Shown: positions 37,401 through 41,096, counted from the stretch's first letter. The stretch: DNA of 57,420 nt from Clostridia bacterium (GCA_017618135.1 JAFZUV010000006.1:1-57420), one strand, 5' to 3'. Translations and numbers: made by a program. Notes: generated from the sequence alone by a model not told the origin.

Positions 37401-38670
37401 TGTATTCTTATCACTTGCTTCTTCCGGTGATGATGCTGACAGTTGGTACACATATGGCGATAGGGTTGTTTATACGGCACCGGTCAGCATAATAGTTGAT
37501 TTGAGTGTTCCTACCGCGCCGGATATTGTCGTTACAGACGGCGAAAAAGACGGAACAGTCAAAGTTTCAGGAACGGCTTCGGGTTCGAAATTCGTAGTTA
37601 TTACCTATGAAAACGACTTCCGGGATGTTGACGATGAAGGCAAGATTGAAACCTACACTTCAAGAGTTATTGCCGCTATTGTTGATACCGACCAAAACGG
37701 TAATTTTGACATAACGCTTACTAAACCGCAACTCAATTCAAGGATAACTGCGGCGGCAGTCAATGCCGCGGGCGGTATGTCAACCGGTGCGAAAGGTGCA
37801 GTATCGGGTTATACTGAACCGCAGGAAGTAATCGAAAAAACTGTCGATTCATTCACTGCTGTAAATGTAACTCAGATTGAAGGGAAGAGAGATGTTACAG
37901 TATCAATTTCCGGCGCTCAAACCGCAGGACTTACAGTCACAGGCGATATTCTTTACAGAGTAGTTGACAGTGAACCTACTGAAAACTATATAGAGGGTGC
38001 CGAGCTTGATACTACCGGTTGGATAAGCGCCGGTGCCGTAACAAGCTTTACAGTAAAGAATGTACAGAGTGGCAAGTACATTGAAATCGTGCAGATAAGG
38101 ACTGACAATGTTTATACCGACGACGGTAATGGTAATATGGTTGTTACAGGTACTAAAAACATTGTGCTGAGGTATAGCAATGCTAATGTGGAAATAGCCG
38201 AAGTAGCCGGTTATACCGTTTCGGGCAAATTGTTATCAGACGATACGAAAGCCGACGCCTCGGGAGCAAAGATTACGCTGATCAATTCGGCTGACAGTAG
38301 CGTTACTTATACCACAGATGTTCAGATTTCCGAAGGTATTGCAGCCTATGAGTTTACCGATATCATTGCCGGAACCTATATCTTACGGCTTGACGGTAGG
38401 AAGATTAAGGCTGATGATGTCCTGGTATATGTTACAGGTAAAGATGTTACTGTGAATGTTGAAACGCAGGCATTATATGTTCCCGGTGATATAAACGGCG
38501 ACTACCTGGTTAACAATCAGGATCTTACCCTTCTGTTCCAATACCATTCCGGCTGGGATGTAACAGTGAACGAGGAAGCGCTTGATGTAAACGGCGACGG
38601 GAACAAAAACAATCAGGATATTGCAAGATTGTTCCAGTACCTGAGTGGTTGGAATGTTCAAGTGTTCTGA
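13480..38670 (+). CDS. Giant secreted multidomain dockerin protein, 8,396 residues
   Basis: One open frame of 25.2 kb. Signal peptide at 1-33, then an acidic linker to about 150. Beta-sandwich modules follow: chitobiase-C-like repeats with IYYTxDGSxP near 518, 587 and 818; FN3-like units near 1508, 2027, 2501, 2697 and 2922; a PKD at about 3118-3203 (WDMGDGT); CARDB-like units near 3207, 3335, 3450 and 3564; a carboxypeptidase-regulatory-like unit near 4157; a second PKD at about 5038-5110 (WEFGDGS); more CARDB near 5139, 5283, 5407 and 5516. Residues about 6863-7637 are all helical. After more beta modules and a CnaB-like unit near 8237 comes a dockerin at 8337-8396 with loops DINGDYLVNNQD and DVNGDGNKNNQD. 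I see no catalytic domain, so an adhesin or giant scaffold is more likely than an enzyme. No cohesin lies in the window. Confidence 0.93.
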   Translation: MLRTKKALSKGIALLLSVVMMFGVCLNAPLSVISIEPQEDNPAYSDTDVPEASQNIAENENAEQQISEDVADSDVGQNGSIPKKSSGKKGGANPSINNDLMRSLLEELARLDAPGTRDDTISTITYPGNDTVPVDPNIKADSSVDPETDIDGNSPYAPKIIFGTARGLYARWGNSELANEYYLTPDDNVTIATQNEPDGTKVYYTSQDSAIEAYKADPAFDFSAENSGWTEYKDNVTIQFSDNYAHVGAVMADESGRAIKGTFVSTNFWELDCDRRIGVYGEAGSYNLRMTDYLNLSGATATNIHQEYYIKVAVDGEAELPSQDNYDFCLSDSEPGYLNDFLDGLTGNASLNYKGVCVYYNDYWDVVYTSQVYENTYNFSLTPSIIFSNYYDGTDALYYPCRLSARVIYGGNYDTVYYSVGQIGDTKSNDGWNYASWSFSIDGDINADDVALYAILWDSENNIGYTKDDGSLVIFEKPLIRVGDTEITGDGDGGDTAISAITLQSVGVPEGYTSQIYYTLDGSNPQWYGSLYNGPVSTAGYAKGEIVTVKAYTYLEKNSGSDYIYGKTAEAYITVTETAPIISVTDGIVTLENEEGTIYYTTDGSNPVSSATRTEYSVPFALSGLNHRIQAVNYKNGKYSAVSDIVVDGGDYALGMPSLPYSSGDNLTEFYVSDIADKTGNYADVTQSITVTLAEPGILSFDMKYKNIDENGYSGYRIYRPQITNADGSVSYTFSHNDIDDGYSHYNIYDYYRGNKILPAGDYTITVAADGGCVFNVKIKNITIDRADKVFFAGYRYNVGDTYFSDSGYYLNLNTAKENAAIYYNYTTDGSVPEDPTLESASMNPGSSITYIGSEKSRVKVKAAVYDSETGELGHIYYGYFTYIGQFDIYATDGEGNRTRVGYDNNNGNDDVIYDKTGQLYINMTDFKEFFPDSDISVQYYFVPNERYASVFDRYNNYKLNENAHEYIPGQKVTLEDIGVYSGVDYRNAWGFCVRAGARVTVDGKEYFFNSDNTGYIYSMPALPDVKVSGSTITLSTVSDNTKLYYSFRFNTSLQQPAYNMTEYTEPIEFDRNIAFTAVAVWESSVTSYGMYYGISYREKAQFIECEDVESFSVPELTSSNQYSDEYYIPIIAGGKPQSVDITVPTDIKYQFDYLRTINQNGFNSECEAYIKLERKVDGVYVTVDDYWYNIPYKDGIYYTDGPFITSGDWRLTFVPVPTSAAGEKAIVYLRFRAENNTDDFSYPRLSGVKVTPKIYGMEIDLNNITIPDKTVDELFTYITVNKGKTVADIAGEGATEADAKAVIRAYLEDNNNYDYIRVWRRARNSTGTSHIRDVKASDNWQWTDLSDYLEANTEYVYMAEIYPKSTYNTWTYGVFDRHGNYGWYRTENSAPLYVLPEDDEKPVITSFYFLQVGDLEVEKISKACTIFATATDNQRVRTYRLEYKLSSESDENYRYIQAYDVSTKEFSYYKTLRYVDITVGQEYTFRFTVTDANGNTDVKTLTAVVEDIPAPQDFTVTQDSSSIIITWTPKKGYRFSYDVLDTDGKCIISGGWYRYDSTSPENGCLRYYVDPTKYPTFTVQQYQDTYDYYDIRLDYLYKYEQSVGADDEVPIITDIRPYNDSRGGYSNRQTNVYAKDDGHLYCIEIGYYTRSGEEGNYIYTPAAGFPEPTVYYYPTCDVPFNGGMWYRAYYDCRNVLPGKYYVGVRVTDTVGNTSDWKYSGEFTVTADQIKRDPMPELKVTADSDRFYIEPYVPYFDEYTRQNICDSFISYWNARGYELTEDIINEFLDNILDYAKIEYRYIRITGDTDENITERMANGEFTYQFTRGDKLPVSDNIDFNWYSPIPDRYYSFYVNLVKDTSKDMEAWQSDIFDGSDIVWVTSLPTKPIKLADDSGAPEVSEIINTSGTVSVDNSSVVSVNVTDDQLIKEVVIEYRVNGGSWLKANSDTYYHNGGYLLSNYESDKVSSVTASVKISWTNYNNKGDYNTDWRNIELQNGDVIEIIAYALDYKGNKSAVKTATYTYVKIDPPTGLATAPGNAEATVSWDKVNLPEGVIEGTPEYGYRVFAYRADNNNLFSETDVLPGVTTATIPLDTVRYTGAYYFKVSVLTSTGGLGDKTDKSDDITPNKDTTPPTGTFVAKDTTSLAGTNTDGQIRFKVDALDNNYVKSLVVTVVDTSGNIYAIWNYDTETGYYWGGYNYYYSNAIIGVTCGESGAINTLDLGDFAGASALTDQNGKKYIPDGIYKLTLTVTDFSDLSSYYEADITVDNLAPDLTGGVLSAVIAVKGSDSQYGYERLVADISWSIPDSIEALTTVELRRYEFEKLSNAQNLIADPAVYANQYYYNVVSTDPAARAAESGLSSGRYYVYLLSAVDIAGNRSEFLLTDILFTGVPKYDIAVKVNGSDEFDSIMLGDKLTFTVTSPVAKEGVILRLYRVVNNSTRWFADGKFKDDGTAVIEYTVPAADSSWLGTQYFYAEYYYSANFGSNTKELEIGLKLFKPEYVNSSSQIGKISISWANVSNSEKYRIYRSTSLEGIINDSNFIAETISRSHNDITAEIGVSYYYAVVAVATSAGQLITSEAAVTTTAVSMIRDDSAPTINSVTPKEKTHIENSQKFTISAYDNVGVTTVIVEWKSYDDVNAIYAELYSGAFNGTDVTVDFSKVRPGPSQNIFVRFRVIDRAGNKSEWKTNSYAFGDTLAAPSSLLPDPGERKIVLGWQSVLRLDVTGYRIYRAQATGDFELLAEVSATDSIYVDEELDPTVTYRYKICAVAGESEGAFTGEVNALPGEQKTPPTVIYLDPLRSSSFNGDLTLTAVASDRIAVKRFEFQYAYIGTNQNIDANEDLLWQPAAVITDGIACVEVDMTMLAGIGHSAFQATTVIDFSALAGLQEGAWFAVRVRAENNGGAEHASAWYYAKYKYDSYPPAAPSDLKATDAMSGGCIAISFNMPSTDVYYTRVLRSTDPESDPNTLDSVGETASGSFSDTGLTDGVRYYYWLQSVDRAGNMSAPAGMVSAVPTSHFEVEFKSVMTDVAVPAAGKPMKITVNFTNNGPAKAKGTLVLSVNTGREILTIASKPFTGLATGNHSYTFDFTVPNDAVFLTFTAEACSRDIITSEYAVNHAPNPVITAKSSVDSSDTETYGAEKSSDADDGETENLTFVWDMGDGTVKNGKSISYRYLTPGDYTITLTAIDQRGASSSVTKSIRVIDKRPDLAVTQIAVYRKGATDSDFSLVDGENIIKENDTIRIDAVVSNSSDAYGEVPADISFLTGFYLNGVYRGYQTVSGGIAVGEEKIVSFTYTAEAGAQIIKIVANDLLDTLKESNKQNNSRTESYNAKQTDFAEISLTSGDWRNGTTLDKTAKLTSEEKVIYSVSAANTGKADAKFNMSLYVDGILNDTVSVTLAAGASRVVNFYATPVPGKHTIIIAADDPLLVETDLTDNSVSFETPVFIVDRAEISTELTVEYPTGMTDGRIAQGGTLTLTATLIPNADISKAVNVRFYIDGTIIKTVRVAADTLKKGVPYSTGITAKWVVSDGVHNISVVTDSDLAVLEAASKDSEDSINITVIKPDLWLSDVSWAPADTVEWGNSASFLVRVSNRSVATLWQPYVLKLWANKLDSDGEPTKWMAVSSGNYNGIQGNSTSVQILNWKPSSSGKWRLMITLERGNGADFNTTYYIPLDWETADTDFGSYAYSYEFTVSDGLTLKVNPNKTGEDADFGANIFVGSSFAIDVSGEMTLASMPGKLLNSVNDGAIITARIECNSDSSVNAEATLTDAGTGKFTGSILTGNLKKDGMYTLTFTAQGAGYTATYDTQVMFINDIVGSISASQSTYFVGEIVTITGNAVIGDRPYNSTIVLDMNLAPYYGDRLPDGAAVNGEVPDGYESYYRGEKIIFLKADDNGNFSYSFKTVKSEAGKWSINAYALEKLFGSGIKGSDITIYGMETKPTVSTVTAAKNTDFSTKINLYNSAWDGDDGDLTGVSAVLLNGNDYDGITAILDYSTVKSTLAAGEFFPVTINFFTDEDCADSAEYVIQFSSIEGASATATVKLSMRPGVPKLYADSKAITAAANPGTTVTKTVTVTNKGIATMKNIVVENGDLGFIRAGEPNKTTLAPGESLTFNISLAPTSSVQYGKYQDIVTVTNGVVSLDIPVGLEVTALKYGSAQFKVCDDFGEDVSGAVITLYGRDPYIQYVNGKENIYYLNYSLTTDENGIAMISDKPIGAYDFTVAASGKQTYTGEFTIMPMTQPSYEEVVLTTNPVEISWTVTETTIVDEYEIELTIDLGVRIPEPQLGSTMPWFTIAKNMQSAGVLETKIVNNSLIDVIDAVAVIEGNVGGISVVGGGYIGTIPAMSYATVQLLVQPGLYDLPSFGGSDPTANKVALRVTGSYVSFDEDTLLPVYPAKTTEVKVPIYNPGKQKVSMDVVLSNGKKEQQEIQMPDDSEVEELDYFIFKNETGERIKKDESASGGVYEVVKLSLSQTASLERQAFDAELKITNNYPNYSLENLTAEVVIQYTDPQTNEVSYITDNVYIIQTQGTAASGVSSGGTYTGKWKIIPGIGMGGEQGRKYQVFARITYTVNGKLVTTSTDAVEINVNPQPLLKVDYYLPHKIYPNSSFRLGVSVTNEGSGTAKNVILDSSQLDIVSNTSGLKSVWELVSSSFGSYNANSFRLVLGDIPGVGNKLADDGSDLPNMVWGYFTIMWRIPELQEGYLKDVYGVINDFTATITHKPYEGVELDSLIGEVNTHIVARDSVKILDDTSGQYVDSMSVIVGSDGLPEYIRNTETNVSVNVFVPEGLSGNKSKTAENAYEFTAPINAADLSDENKALRYQILMLGESKDFAKENISAVYRYTAADFSDEPVSLSFSNYWKDTYTIDGEEKDLLYVVDEVLRDQNGNILPRYYRVVYGSATEVTEIKTSKITYLESMDGLERSAVFYDTGKYHDEDDTVPLGVQATVYNSGKNPESVMVYLYRAPIISGKTGDFTLVDKKSVTVNSYNTQLVYFYIDLYANAEMPAGLYEFRAGTSSNPEIYSVSTQTVINALPMANAGVDFNATVNKTVVFDGSRSYDPDGQIKTFLWEFGDGSSGWGIAPTHVYTSSGTYIATLTVTDDNGTSNALITKGYNADDLPTDSYAIHNVMVTVNDDRPDLIIVPEVLSGEIGKGLEITIGGEPVSNTNTADKGEEIVIFARVMNDKPENPIPSSFIVSLYKDDVYLGYQRITSVYEKEYVIGGETRTVQCADVRFTDIAADNASHVYTVRANDVSIAFDEADMFNNQRSLIVYGASGRTVFPNIGITAVTFEGKSLINGATAVKGMSIASGKSISFDVTLENSGDDETGEFPLTVRIGGKWVTSVNVSSIAPGKSVTITVSFVPEDGDSQVIAFTADGPYPRTVDIDRTNNTWTYNAGTITFEKADLTVEGIELTVDGSDAVITAIVKNIGTAKAENSSTVTYYADERYLGATVAGAILPGESKEVKYVWENYEAANRITAVCDATSVVDESNELNNTYTDSALEGNVLDGRPLPALKITKLETQGAASFGANMQTRITLKNTGTGESTGAFKVSLFAQGVLVGESVISRSILPGAVAETTINWVASVLPTGRYTVTALADSEYNIVMSSRAGVRYDETLTIADGISVEVEDDAAYLTKGSDNKVRVKLTRSDGKTNNDGAVVRIMVSGTDIMSNAVYDSSTDRYIAYLDLTSVSLGDHLIIAAADFGGMSDTCTYVTKVVPAISVAVNTDAAVYKTGDTVTVNGVAEGLSVGDNVEISIIGEQIWKYTAAVEADGKYTRKIVLPANAGGAMRVEATVRNSGANRTASTDVFVYGAYFTTGNDISVTAGDDIVVKGSVENIGYLDMRDVTLSWSSKSLDAGNTVLPTVKFISGGHAYVLDQKTVSVLEAVTEGVSVNGMGIEYNSLDAAMKIDASGCKPGDYEITLAVTANTDKGGYSVEKTISVSVLAPKAIMDITNLNLAQDYKDTMDPSENPLAVKTSAAPGEAKTFSYRVVNLGTGNLTGINAVLVDKNGCSVPWASVVMVGGIPSEDGLTTTVYPYFKGYNIGTAEGAARISVTFAPEEYVTASMYELTLKISADDVDAVEIPMTVYVSAHAIGTKVIKVVTADGTVITDGKVTIYGPVSSAYSLQPIDPKTYTGDISSAVTVGSNLSNGGTVQFTNIPSGTYNISVTGNGLKAVTSQIEVLPIIDMIPEKIIVEQQLFIIKSSSSTEKRIDSFTSKNDAYDDVMYKLEFGGAYESEKPDLLPDFPIDEVEITYTNGRIISRLAIMNSDLTTGNEAHNVTDITIRIDPHDIPAQYIKFRGENGLTDTLHVGTLSPQETFDFVWNLDLDALYVEADVEADGINYKLTLPEGYSWKDYYTAWDRENTHIDDRGYLTKHLYNKVSVSEDGRVLTVTPANENAGVPDGRVPLYTGSVPKLYKFDIVIEGRSALELSEGSTTEMKKITRTIPVQVDYIPNGYYLDDNCESMYTTERIEGAFSTGSNAKTKVYNKKFLSNSGTTSSAKTSNNNDGFQVGFAQDIVTSEEYSKLTVEFENPSSVESIEELEFKVIISDMMPDANGKMAAGASLNNGNFYVSPSIVKSNGVKGWDNLSEQEILGEFGSNSGINVGTLLAGGSFTLEFELEPVAQLYSNDMFTYLIDSGYMTAEEAVEIAGQLRGSAGTNYAWVEYSFKRQGRTVTGVTQPAIQKVKLPADLTSYEEVFQLDPDSGVYYAAIVLTNSGFGDSEEILLPAPEIPSINGERIRLSSYNVGSMRDFPGDDATPEELARWYQSWLDNPVPSEIKIASIPSGESIYIIYKLNVIGKADDGITTTLPPKPITLPEPPENSNTFHPYIYIDGKRVGSCTPEEPDGDNAANPARIADLIDQIADGLSILMYSTVGDYGVRLEDAYTNAKLMQTAKVIVGVQKYLTYISTVVSSVLGSVGGHLTEVASLGEDDDDEPLITKMFSGTLLLGAVFDMTDDFIGHIQPFLNSIKAGKAKESQVEANIRLINGFGSIKPNKRVYAELVGAMSELDADVKDFVDMLNSGLQVYDNLINLACVGTDKLSQLEKSINALLVDWTRISADIAVMYGKIFMTSQQLRLTAMSYQADDVNNSANYDQVINDLYTIGVILSDAADAYKELGVTVALVEGHIMLNHHLRGDYEKDVEKILKDYKLDGPWELMKSAYDNEDIKNNYLKTIFKDQVDEIDKLKDIYEAKESFRSLKDKVKNFSTALGGAIDKDASAVLAVLGNEGLELASEFEDLKPYAEFLSNTLKLVQLANEKDEMTKAMGAFGDATLRLNYHTYEAVKNDSSTGALTNGSSLVTKLMQLIEEAINLSNAKAPGAFKPLTSSDKDAIKTYLVKYLNVQRAKYTRSEQADSNWMKAHVSAVMAALFEQVYVEAVTEQATPEKFLEYMRNSDKVDAKKKTLNNYLDKTLEKQIFRDVRQKAISKLEEAQTIVRHYSSILTKNSSYPVKEIIKYLEELVQKLNCSANIEQTVTRRYKDLNIWQLDSVSNTQLQIRTNYVLSFREYQKALLNTDLINAENTMAYVDYMTAGVYDLIVRSALMVVTMSPNGFSAALGAVASATWDDLSDQVFTKLDEEWKTRSMLTAKSLAELALIMGSMVMKEADVANGIYDLIAALDKAIVFDPPLNTELLTYSIKDVIIPDGEATGTGEVLVTFRNDGEKSVAITPNVTIYTSAGQVAAAKFDSNGIIIPAGQTAEFIGTFTVNRSVLLDSTGYTAVLSYAASEPSTVSIAAEQGPFVLHFFAGTERQIAAMRNKVSAGTLVSGWLEGEDTLEGSITVKDGQSLRIFAAAPVNGKLEVEIISPSGEVIDAESFINEGDYAIITNCEAGTYKVRVTTPEGFDNRITVETVVSSFSKAITAVHYEKEAVINCNSVSEDGKPFGAVSFSVSESAGKDAGIVSATLDFANENLTAVLAAPDNLSLKAGGALNGIFVIKADPDIPAGIYTGTLKICFDASICDPVFLSLASSGDDADSWYTYGDRVVYTAPVSIIVDLSVPTAPDIVVTDGEKDGTVKVSGTASGSKFVVITYENDFRDVDDEGKIETYTSRVIAAIVDTDQNGNFDITLTKPQLNSRITAAAVNAAGGMSTGAKGAVSGYTEPQEVIEKTVDSFTAVNVTQIEGKRDVTVSISGAQTAGLTVTGDILYRVVDSEPTENYIEGAELDTTGWISAGAVTSFTVKNVQSGKYIEIVQIRTDNVYTDDGNGNMVVTGTKNIVLRYSNANVEIAEVAGYTVSGKLLSDDTKADASGAKITLINSADSSVTYTTDVQISEGIAAYEFTDIIAGTYILRLDGRKIKADDVLVYVTGKDVTVNVETQALYVPGDINGDYLVNNQDLTLLFQYHSGWDVTVNEEALDVNGDGNKNNQDIARLFQYLSGWNVQVF

Positions 38671-38698
38671 TGTAGGCTTTGCGTTCTAAATCAATACA

Positions 38699-38729
38699 GC
38701 GCCCGGTCGGCTTTATGCCGACCGGGCGC
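38699..38729. terminator. Terminator between the giant gene and queH
   Basis: A 13-bp GC-rich stem, GCGCCCGGTCGGC at 38,699-38,711 with its exact complement at 38,717-38,729, encloses the loop TTTAT and is followed by ATAGTTTTA. It lies 28 bp after the giant gene stop codon and 19 bp beyond the queH stop, so it can serve both convergent genes, though the U-run is modest. Confidence 0.8.
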
Positions 38730-38747
38730 ATAGTTTTATGACCTGTA

Positions 38748-39371
38748 TTATTTATCAAACCACATAGAATATTTACATCCGCAATAGTTTTGGCGGTAAA
38801 GACCAAGCTCCTTTGAAAGCTCGGTTGAGCGTTTATAGCCGTCCTTTTTCTTAAAATCCGACTGTAAAAACTTCACCTTGTATTTCTTTTCAGCTTTTAT
38901 TCCGATTTTATTTATAAGCTCAGAATTTTTGTGCGGGCTTACCGTAAGCGTTGTGCAGAAATAGTCTGCCCTGATTTCCTTTGCTTTTTTTGCGGTGTTA
39001 AAAAGCCGGAGCTCAAAGCACTTCTCACACCTCGCGCCGCCCTCTTTTTCATTTTCAAGACCTCTCACAGTGTTCTCAAACTCTTCCGGTTTATAAGCCG
39101 ATGGTATAATCTCTATATCGTTCGGCAACAACTCGCTTGAAAGAAGTATATTAAATTGTTTTCCTCTTTTCTCATATTCGTCAGTGGGATATATGTTGGG
39201 ATTGTAAAAATACATTTTGATTTTAAAATACTCTTTAAGCCTTTCAAGTACCGCGCTTGAGCACGGCGCGCAGCAACACTGCATCAGCAGTATCGGTTTA
39301 CTGCCAAGCTTTTTAATGCTCTCTATTTCGGTCTCCATTATCATTTGGTAGTTTTTATTTTGATTATCCAT
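38748..39371 (-). CDS. queH: Epoxyqueuosine reductase QueH
   Basis: QueH (formerly DUF208) reduces epoxyqueuosine in tRNA to queuosine, the last step of Q-modification of the wobble base in Asn, Asp, His and Tyr tRNAs. It replaces the cobalamin enzyme QueG in many bacteria. The 207-residue length is typical. The Cys motifs for the iron-sulfur and metal sites are present: QCCCAPCSS near residue 32, GARCEKCFELRL in the middle and NYCGCKYS at the end. The ATG at 39,371 has GAGGAG five bases upstream and shares a base with the stop codon of a possible small leader frame (TAATG). No other queuosine gene lies in the window, so substrate salvage or synthesis must be encoded elsewhere. Confidence 0.93.
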   Translation of the reverse strand: MDNQNKNYQMIMETEIESIKKLGSKPILLMQCCCAPCSSAVLERLKEYFKIKMYFYNPNIYPTDEYEKRGKQFNILLSSELLPNDIEIIPSAYKPEEFENTVRGLENEKEGGARCEKCFELRLFNTAKKAKEIRADYFCTTLTVSPHKNSELINKIGIKAEKKYKVKFLQSDFKKKDGYKRSTELSKELGLYRQNYCGCKYSMWFDK

Positions 39372-39490
39372 TAGTACTCCTCAGCGGTGTAGTATACGGT
39401 GGCGTTCTGTTCCTTTGCGTATTTATTCAAAAACTTATAAGCCCTAAGCCCGTATGCCGGGGTGGTTTTCCTGTCAAGGCTTTCATTCAC
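39371..39490 (-). CDS. Possible 39-residue leader ORF before queH
   Basis: Between the queH promoter and queH, the minus strand is open in one frame ending AEEY-stop, with the stop overlapping the queH ATG as TAATG. The only usual start codon in that frame after the expected transcription start is GTG at 39,490, and it has no good ribosome site. The residues (YGLRAYKFLNKYAKEQ and onward) look protein-like, and the overlap would allow coupling. It may instead be an untranslated leader that supplies the queH ribosome site. I know no homologue. Confidence 0.3.
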   Translation of the reverse strand: MNESLDRKTTPAYGLRAYKFLNKYAKEQNATVYYTAEEY

Positions 39491-39526
39491 ATTTTCACTT
39501 GTGGCTGTGCGCTTTTTAATATTCGA

Positions 39527-39555
39527 ATTATAGCACCTTATATGCTTTTTTTCAA
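39527..39555 (-). promoter_or_regulatory. Promoter of queH
   Basis: On the minus strand, TTGAAA (39,555-39,550) and TATAAT (39,532-39,527) are 17 bp apart, with TG in the extended -10 position. Transcription would start near 39,520, leaving a leader of about 150 nt before queH. I see no preQ1-type motif in that leader. Confidence 0.72.
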
Positions 39556-39582
39556 CCTGTTGCTCAAAATGTGTTTTTGCTG

Positions 39583-39622
39583 TTGAAAAATAAGTGTTTT
39601 AGTGTTAAAATCGCGTTATAAT
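39583..39622 (+). promoter_or_regulatory. Promoter region of the MATE gene
   Basis: TTGAAA (39,583-39,588) and TAAAAT (39,606-39,611) are 17 bp apart. A perfect TATAAT also lies at 39,617-39,622 but without a good -35 at the right distance. The queH promoter diverges just to the left, so the two genes share this control region. Confidence 0.5.
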
Positions 39623-39638
39623 ATTAGGCGAGGGTTTT

Positions 39639-41027
39639 ATGAAGAACAGATACATAGGAGACAGGATTTTTTACCGCAGGGCTTTAAGTCTTGCGGTACC
39701 CATAATGATACAGACCGGAATTACCAATTTCGTAAATATGCTCGATAACCTTATGGTCGGCTCGGTAGGCACTGAGGCGATGACCGGAGTCGCGGTTGCA
39801 AATCAGCTTATTTTTGTATTTAATCTTTGCATCTACGGCGCGATTACCGGTATAGGGATATTTACCGCGCAATATCACGGTAAGGGAGATAATTGTGGTG
39901 TGCGGTATACTTTCCGTTTTAAAATTCTTTCTTGCTTAATTGTTGCATTAATCTTTAGTGTGCTGATACTCTTTAGAAGCGATTACCTTTTGGGACTGTA
40001 TCTAAAGGGTGAGGGAAGCGCCGCGTCAGCCGCTTTGAGCGCGGACATCGGAAAGAAATACATAAAAACTATGCTGATAGGTGTTTTTCCGTTTTCGCTG
40101 GCACAATGCTTTTCAGGCACTTTAAGGGAAACCGAACGCCCAAAGGTGCCTATGTATGCGGGAGTTACCGCCGTTACCGTAAATCTTTTACTCAATTATC
40201 TTTTAATATTCGGACATTTAGGTTTACCGCGTCTTGGAGCCATAGGCGCCGCGGTTGCAACGGTCATTTCAAGATTCACAGAACTGATATTTGTGACCGT
40301 AGCGGCTAACAAGGGTAAAAAGAGCGCATTTATCAAAGGCGCTTTTAGGTCTTTTAAAATACCTGTATTATTAGTCAAAAATATTATAAAAAAAAGCACT
40401 CCCTTATTACTGAATGAATTACTCTGGAGCTCCGGGATAGTATTCATTAACCAGTGCTACAGCGTGCGCGGACTTGCCGTTGTTGCGGCTGATAATATTG
40501 CCATGACATTCTTTGACTTGTTTTCGGTGGTGTTTATGGCGGTCGGAATTTCAATAGGTATTATAATAGGACAAATGCTTGGCGCGGGTCAAACAAAAGA
40601 AAAAGTTATGGATACGGCGATTAAAATGCGCGCATTTTCGGTTTTTCTGGCGGTAGTCATCGGTACTGTGTTTGCTGTTCTTTCCGGTTTAATACCTAAA
40701 CTCTATAATACAACCGATGAGGTTCGCTATCTTGCAAAATGGATAATTATTCTTTGCGCCGCCGGTATGCCGATAGACGCTTTTGCTCAAGCTTCATACT
40801 TTACTCTCCGTTCCGGTGGCAAGGTTCTTATTACAATGATTTTTGACTCGTTTTTTGTTTGGTTCGTATCGGTACCCTTTGCGTTTATTATAAGCCGTTA
40901 TACATCTTTGCCGATATTGCCGTTTTTTGCTTTTTCGCAGGCGCTTAATATTTTGAAATGCATTCTTGGCTATTTTTATGTGAAGAAGGGCTCTTGGATT
41001 AAAAATCTTGTATCAAATGATGTATAA
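39639..41027 (+). CDS. MATE-family multidrug/metabolite exporter
   Basis: A 462-residue inner-membrane antiporter of the MATE (NorM/DinF-like) family, with about twelve hydrophobic helices in two related halves. Recognisable parts are the opening LSLAVPIMIQ, the first-helix region MLDNLMVGSVGTEAMTGVAVANQL, the ETERPKVPMY loop, and the second-half copy NQCYSVRGLAVVAADNIAMTF. Members export drugs, flavins or other cations using Na+ or H+ gradients; the substrate cannot be told here. The length is normal and no defect is visible. GAGGG precedes the ATG. It appears to be a single-gene unit, since the Fe-S/GGGtGRT pair behind it has its own promoter. Confidence 0.9.
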   Translation: MKNRYIGDRIFYRRALSLAVPIMIQTGITNFVNMLDNLMVGSVGTEAMTGVAVANQLIFVFNLCIYGAITGIGIFTAQYHGKGDNCGVRYTFRFKILSCLIVALIFSVLILFRSDYLLGLYLKGEGSAASAALSADIGKKYIKTMLIGVFPFSLAQCFSGTLRETERPKVPMYAGVTAVTVNLLLNYLLIFGHLGLPRLGAIGAAVATVISRFTELIFVTVAANKGKKSAFIKGAFRSFKIPVLLVKNIIKKSTPLLLNELLWSSGIVFINQCYSVRGLAVVAADNIAMTFFDLFSVVFMAVGISIGIIIGQMLGAGQTKEKVMDTAIKMRAFSVFLAVVIGTVFAVLSGLIPKLYNTTDEVRYLAKWIIILCAAGMPIDAFAQASYFTLRSGGKVLITMIFDSFFVWFVSVPFAFIISRYTSLPILPFFAFSQALNILKCILGYFYVKKGSWIKNLVSNDV

Positions 41028-41044
41028 AATTTAGCAATTTTCTA

Positions 41045-41073
41045 TTGTTTTTTTAAAGCTGTAATGATATAAT
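41045..41073 (+). promoter_or_regulatory. Promoter of the Fe-S scaffold/GGGtGRT pair
   Basis: TTGTTT (41,045-41,050) and TATAAT (41,068-41,073) are 17 bp apart, with TG two bases before the -10. Transcription should begin near 41,080, about 40 nt before the start codon. Confidence 0.68.
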
Positions 41074-41082
41074 TACCGTATG

Positions 41083-41096
41083 TGGTCGCAAGACCA
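41083..41096 (+). other. 5'-end hairpin with GCAA tetraloop
   Basis: TGGTC-GCAA-GACCA forms a 5-bp stem capped by a stable GNRA tetraloop, at or next to the expected 5' end of the mRNA and about 10 nt before the AAAAGGAG ribosome site. Such 5' stems often protect mRNA from decay. That is inference from position and structure. Confidence 0.45.

Noticed and set aside
13480-38670. Tandem DNA repeats or CRISPR-like arrays within the giant gene
   Set aside because: Module similarity is at protein level only. I saw no regular spacing of identical DNA units and no spacer structure anywhere in the window.
39374-39520. preQ1 riboswitch in the queH leader
   Set aside because: The leader has a plausible length, but I could not find the short C-rich stem-loop and A-rich tail of preQ1-I or a preQ1-II layout.
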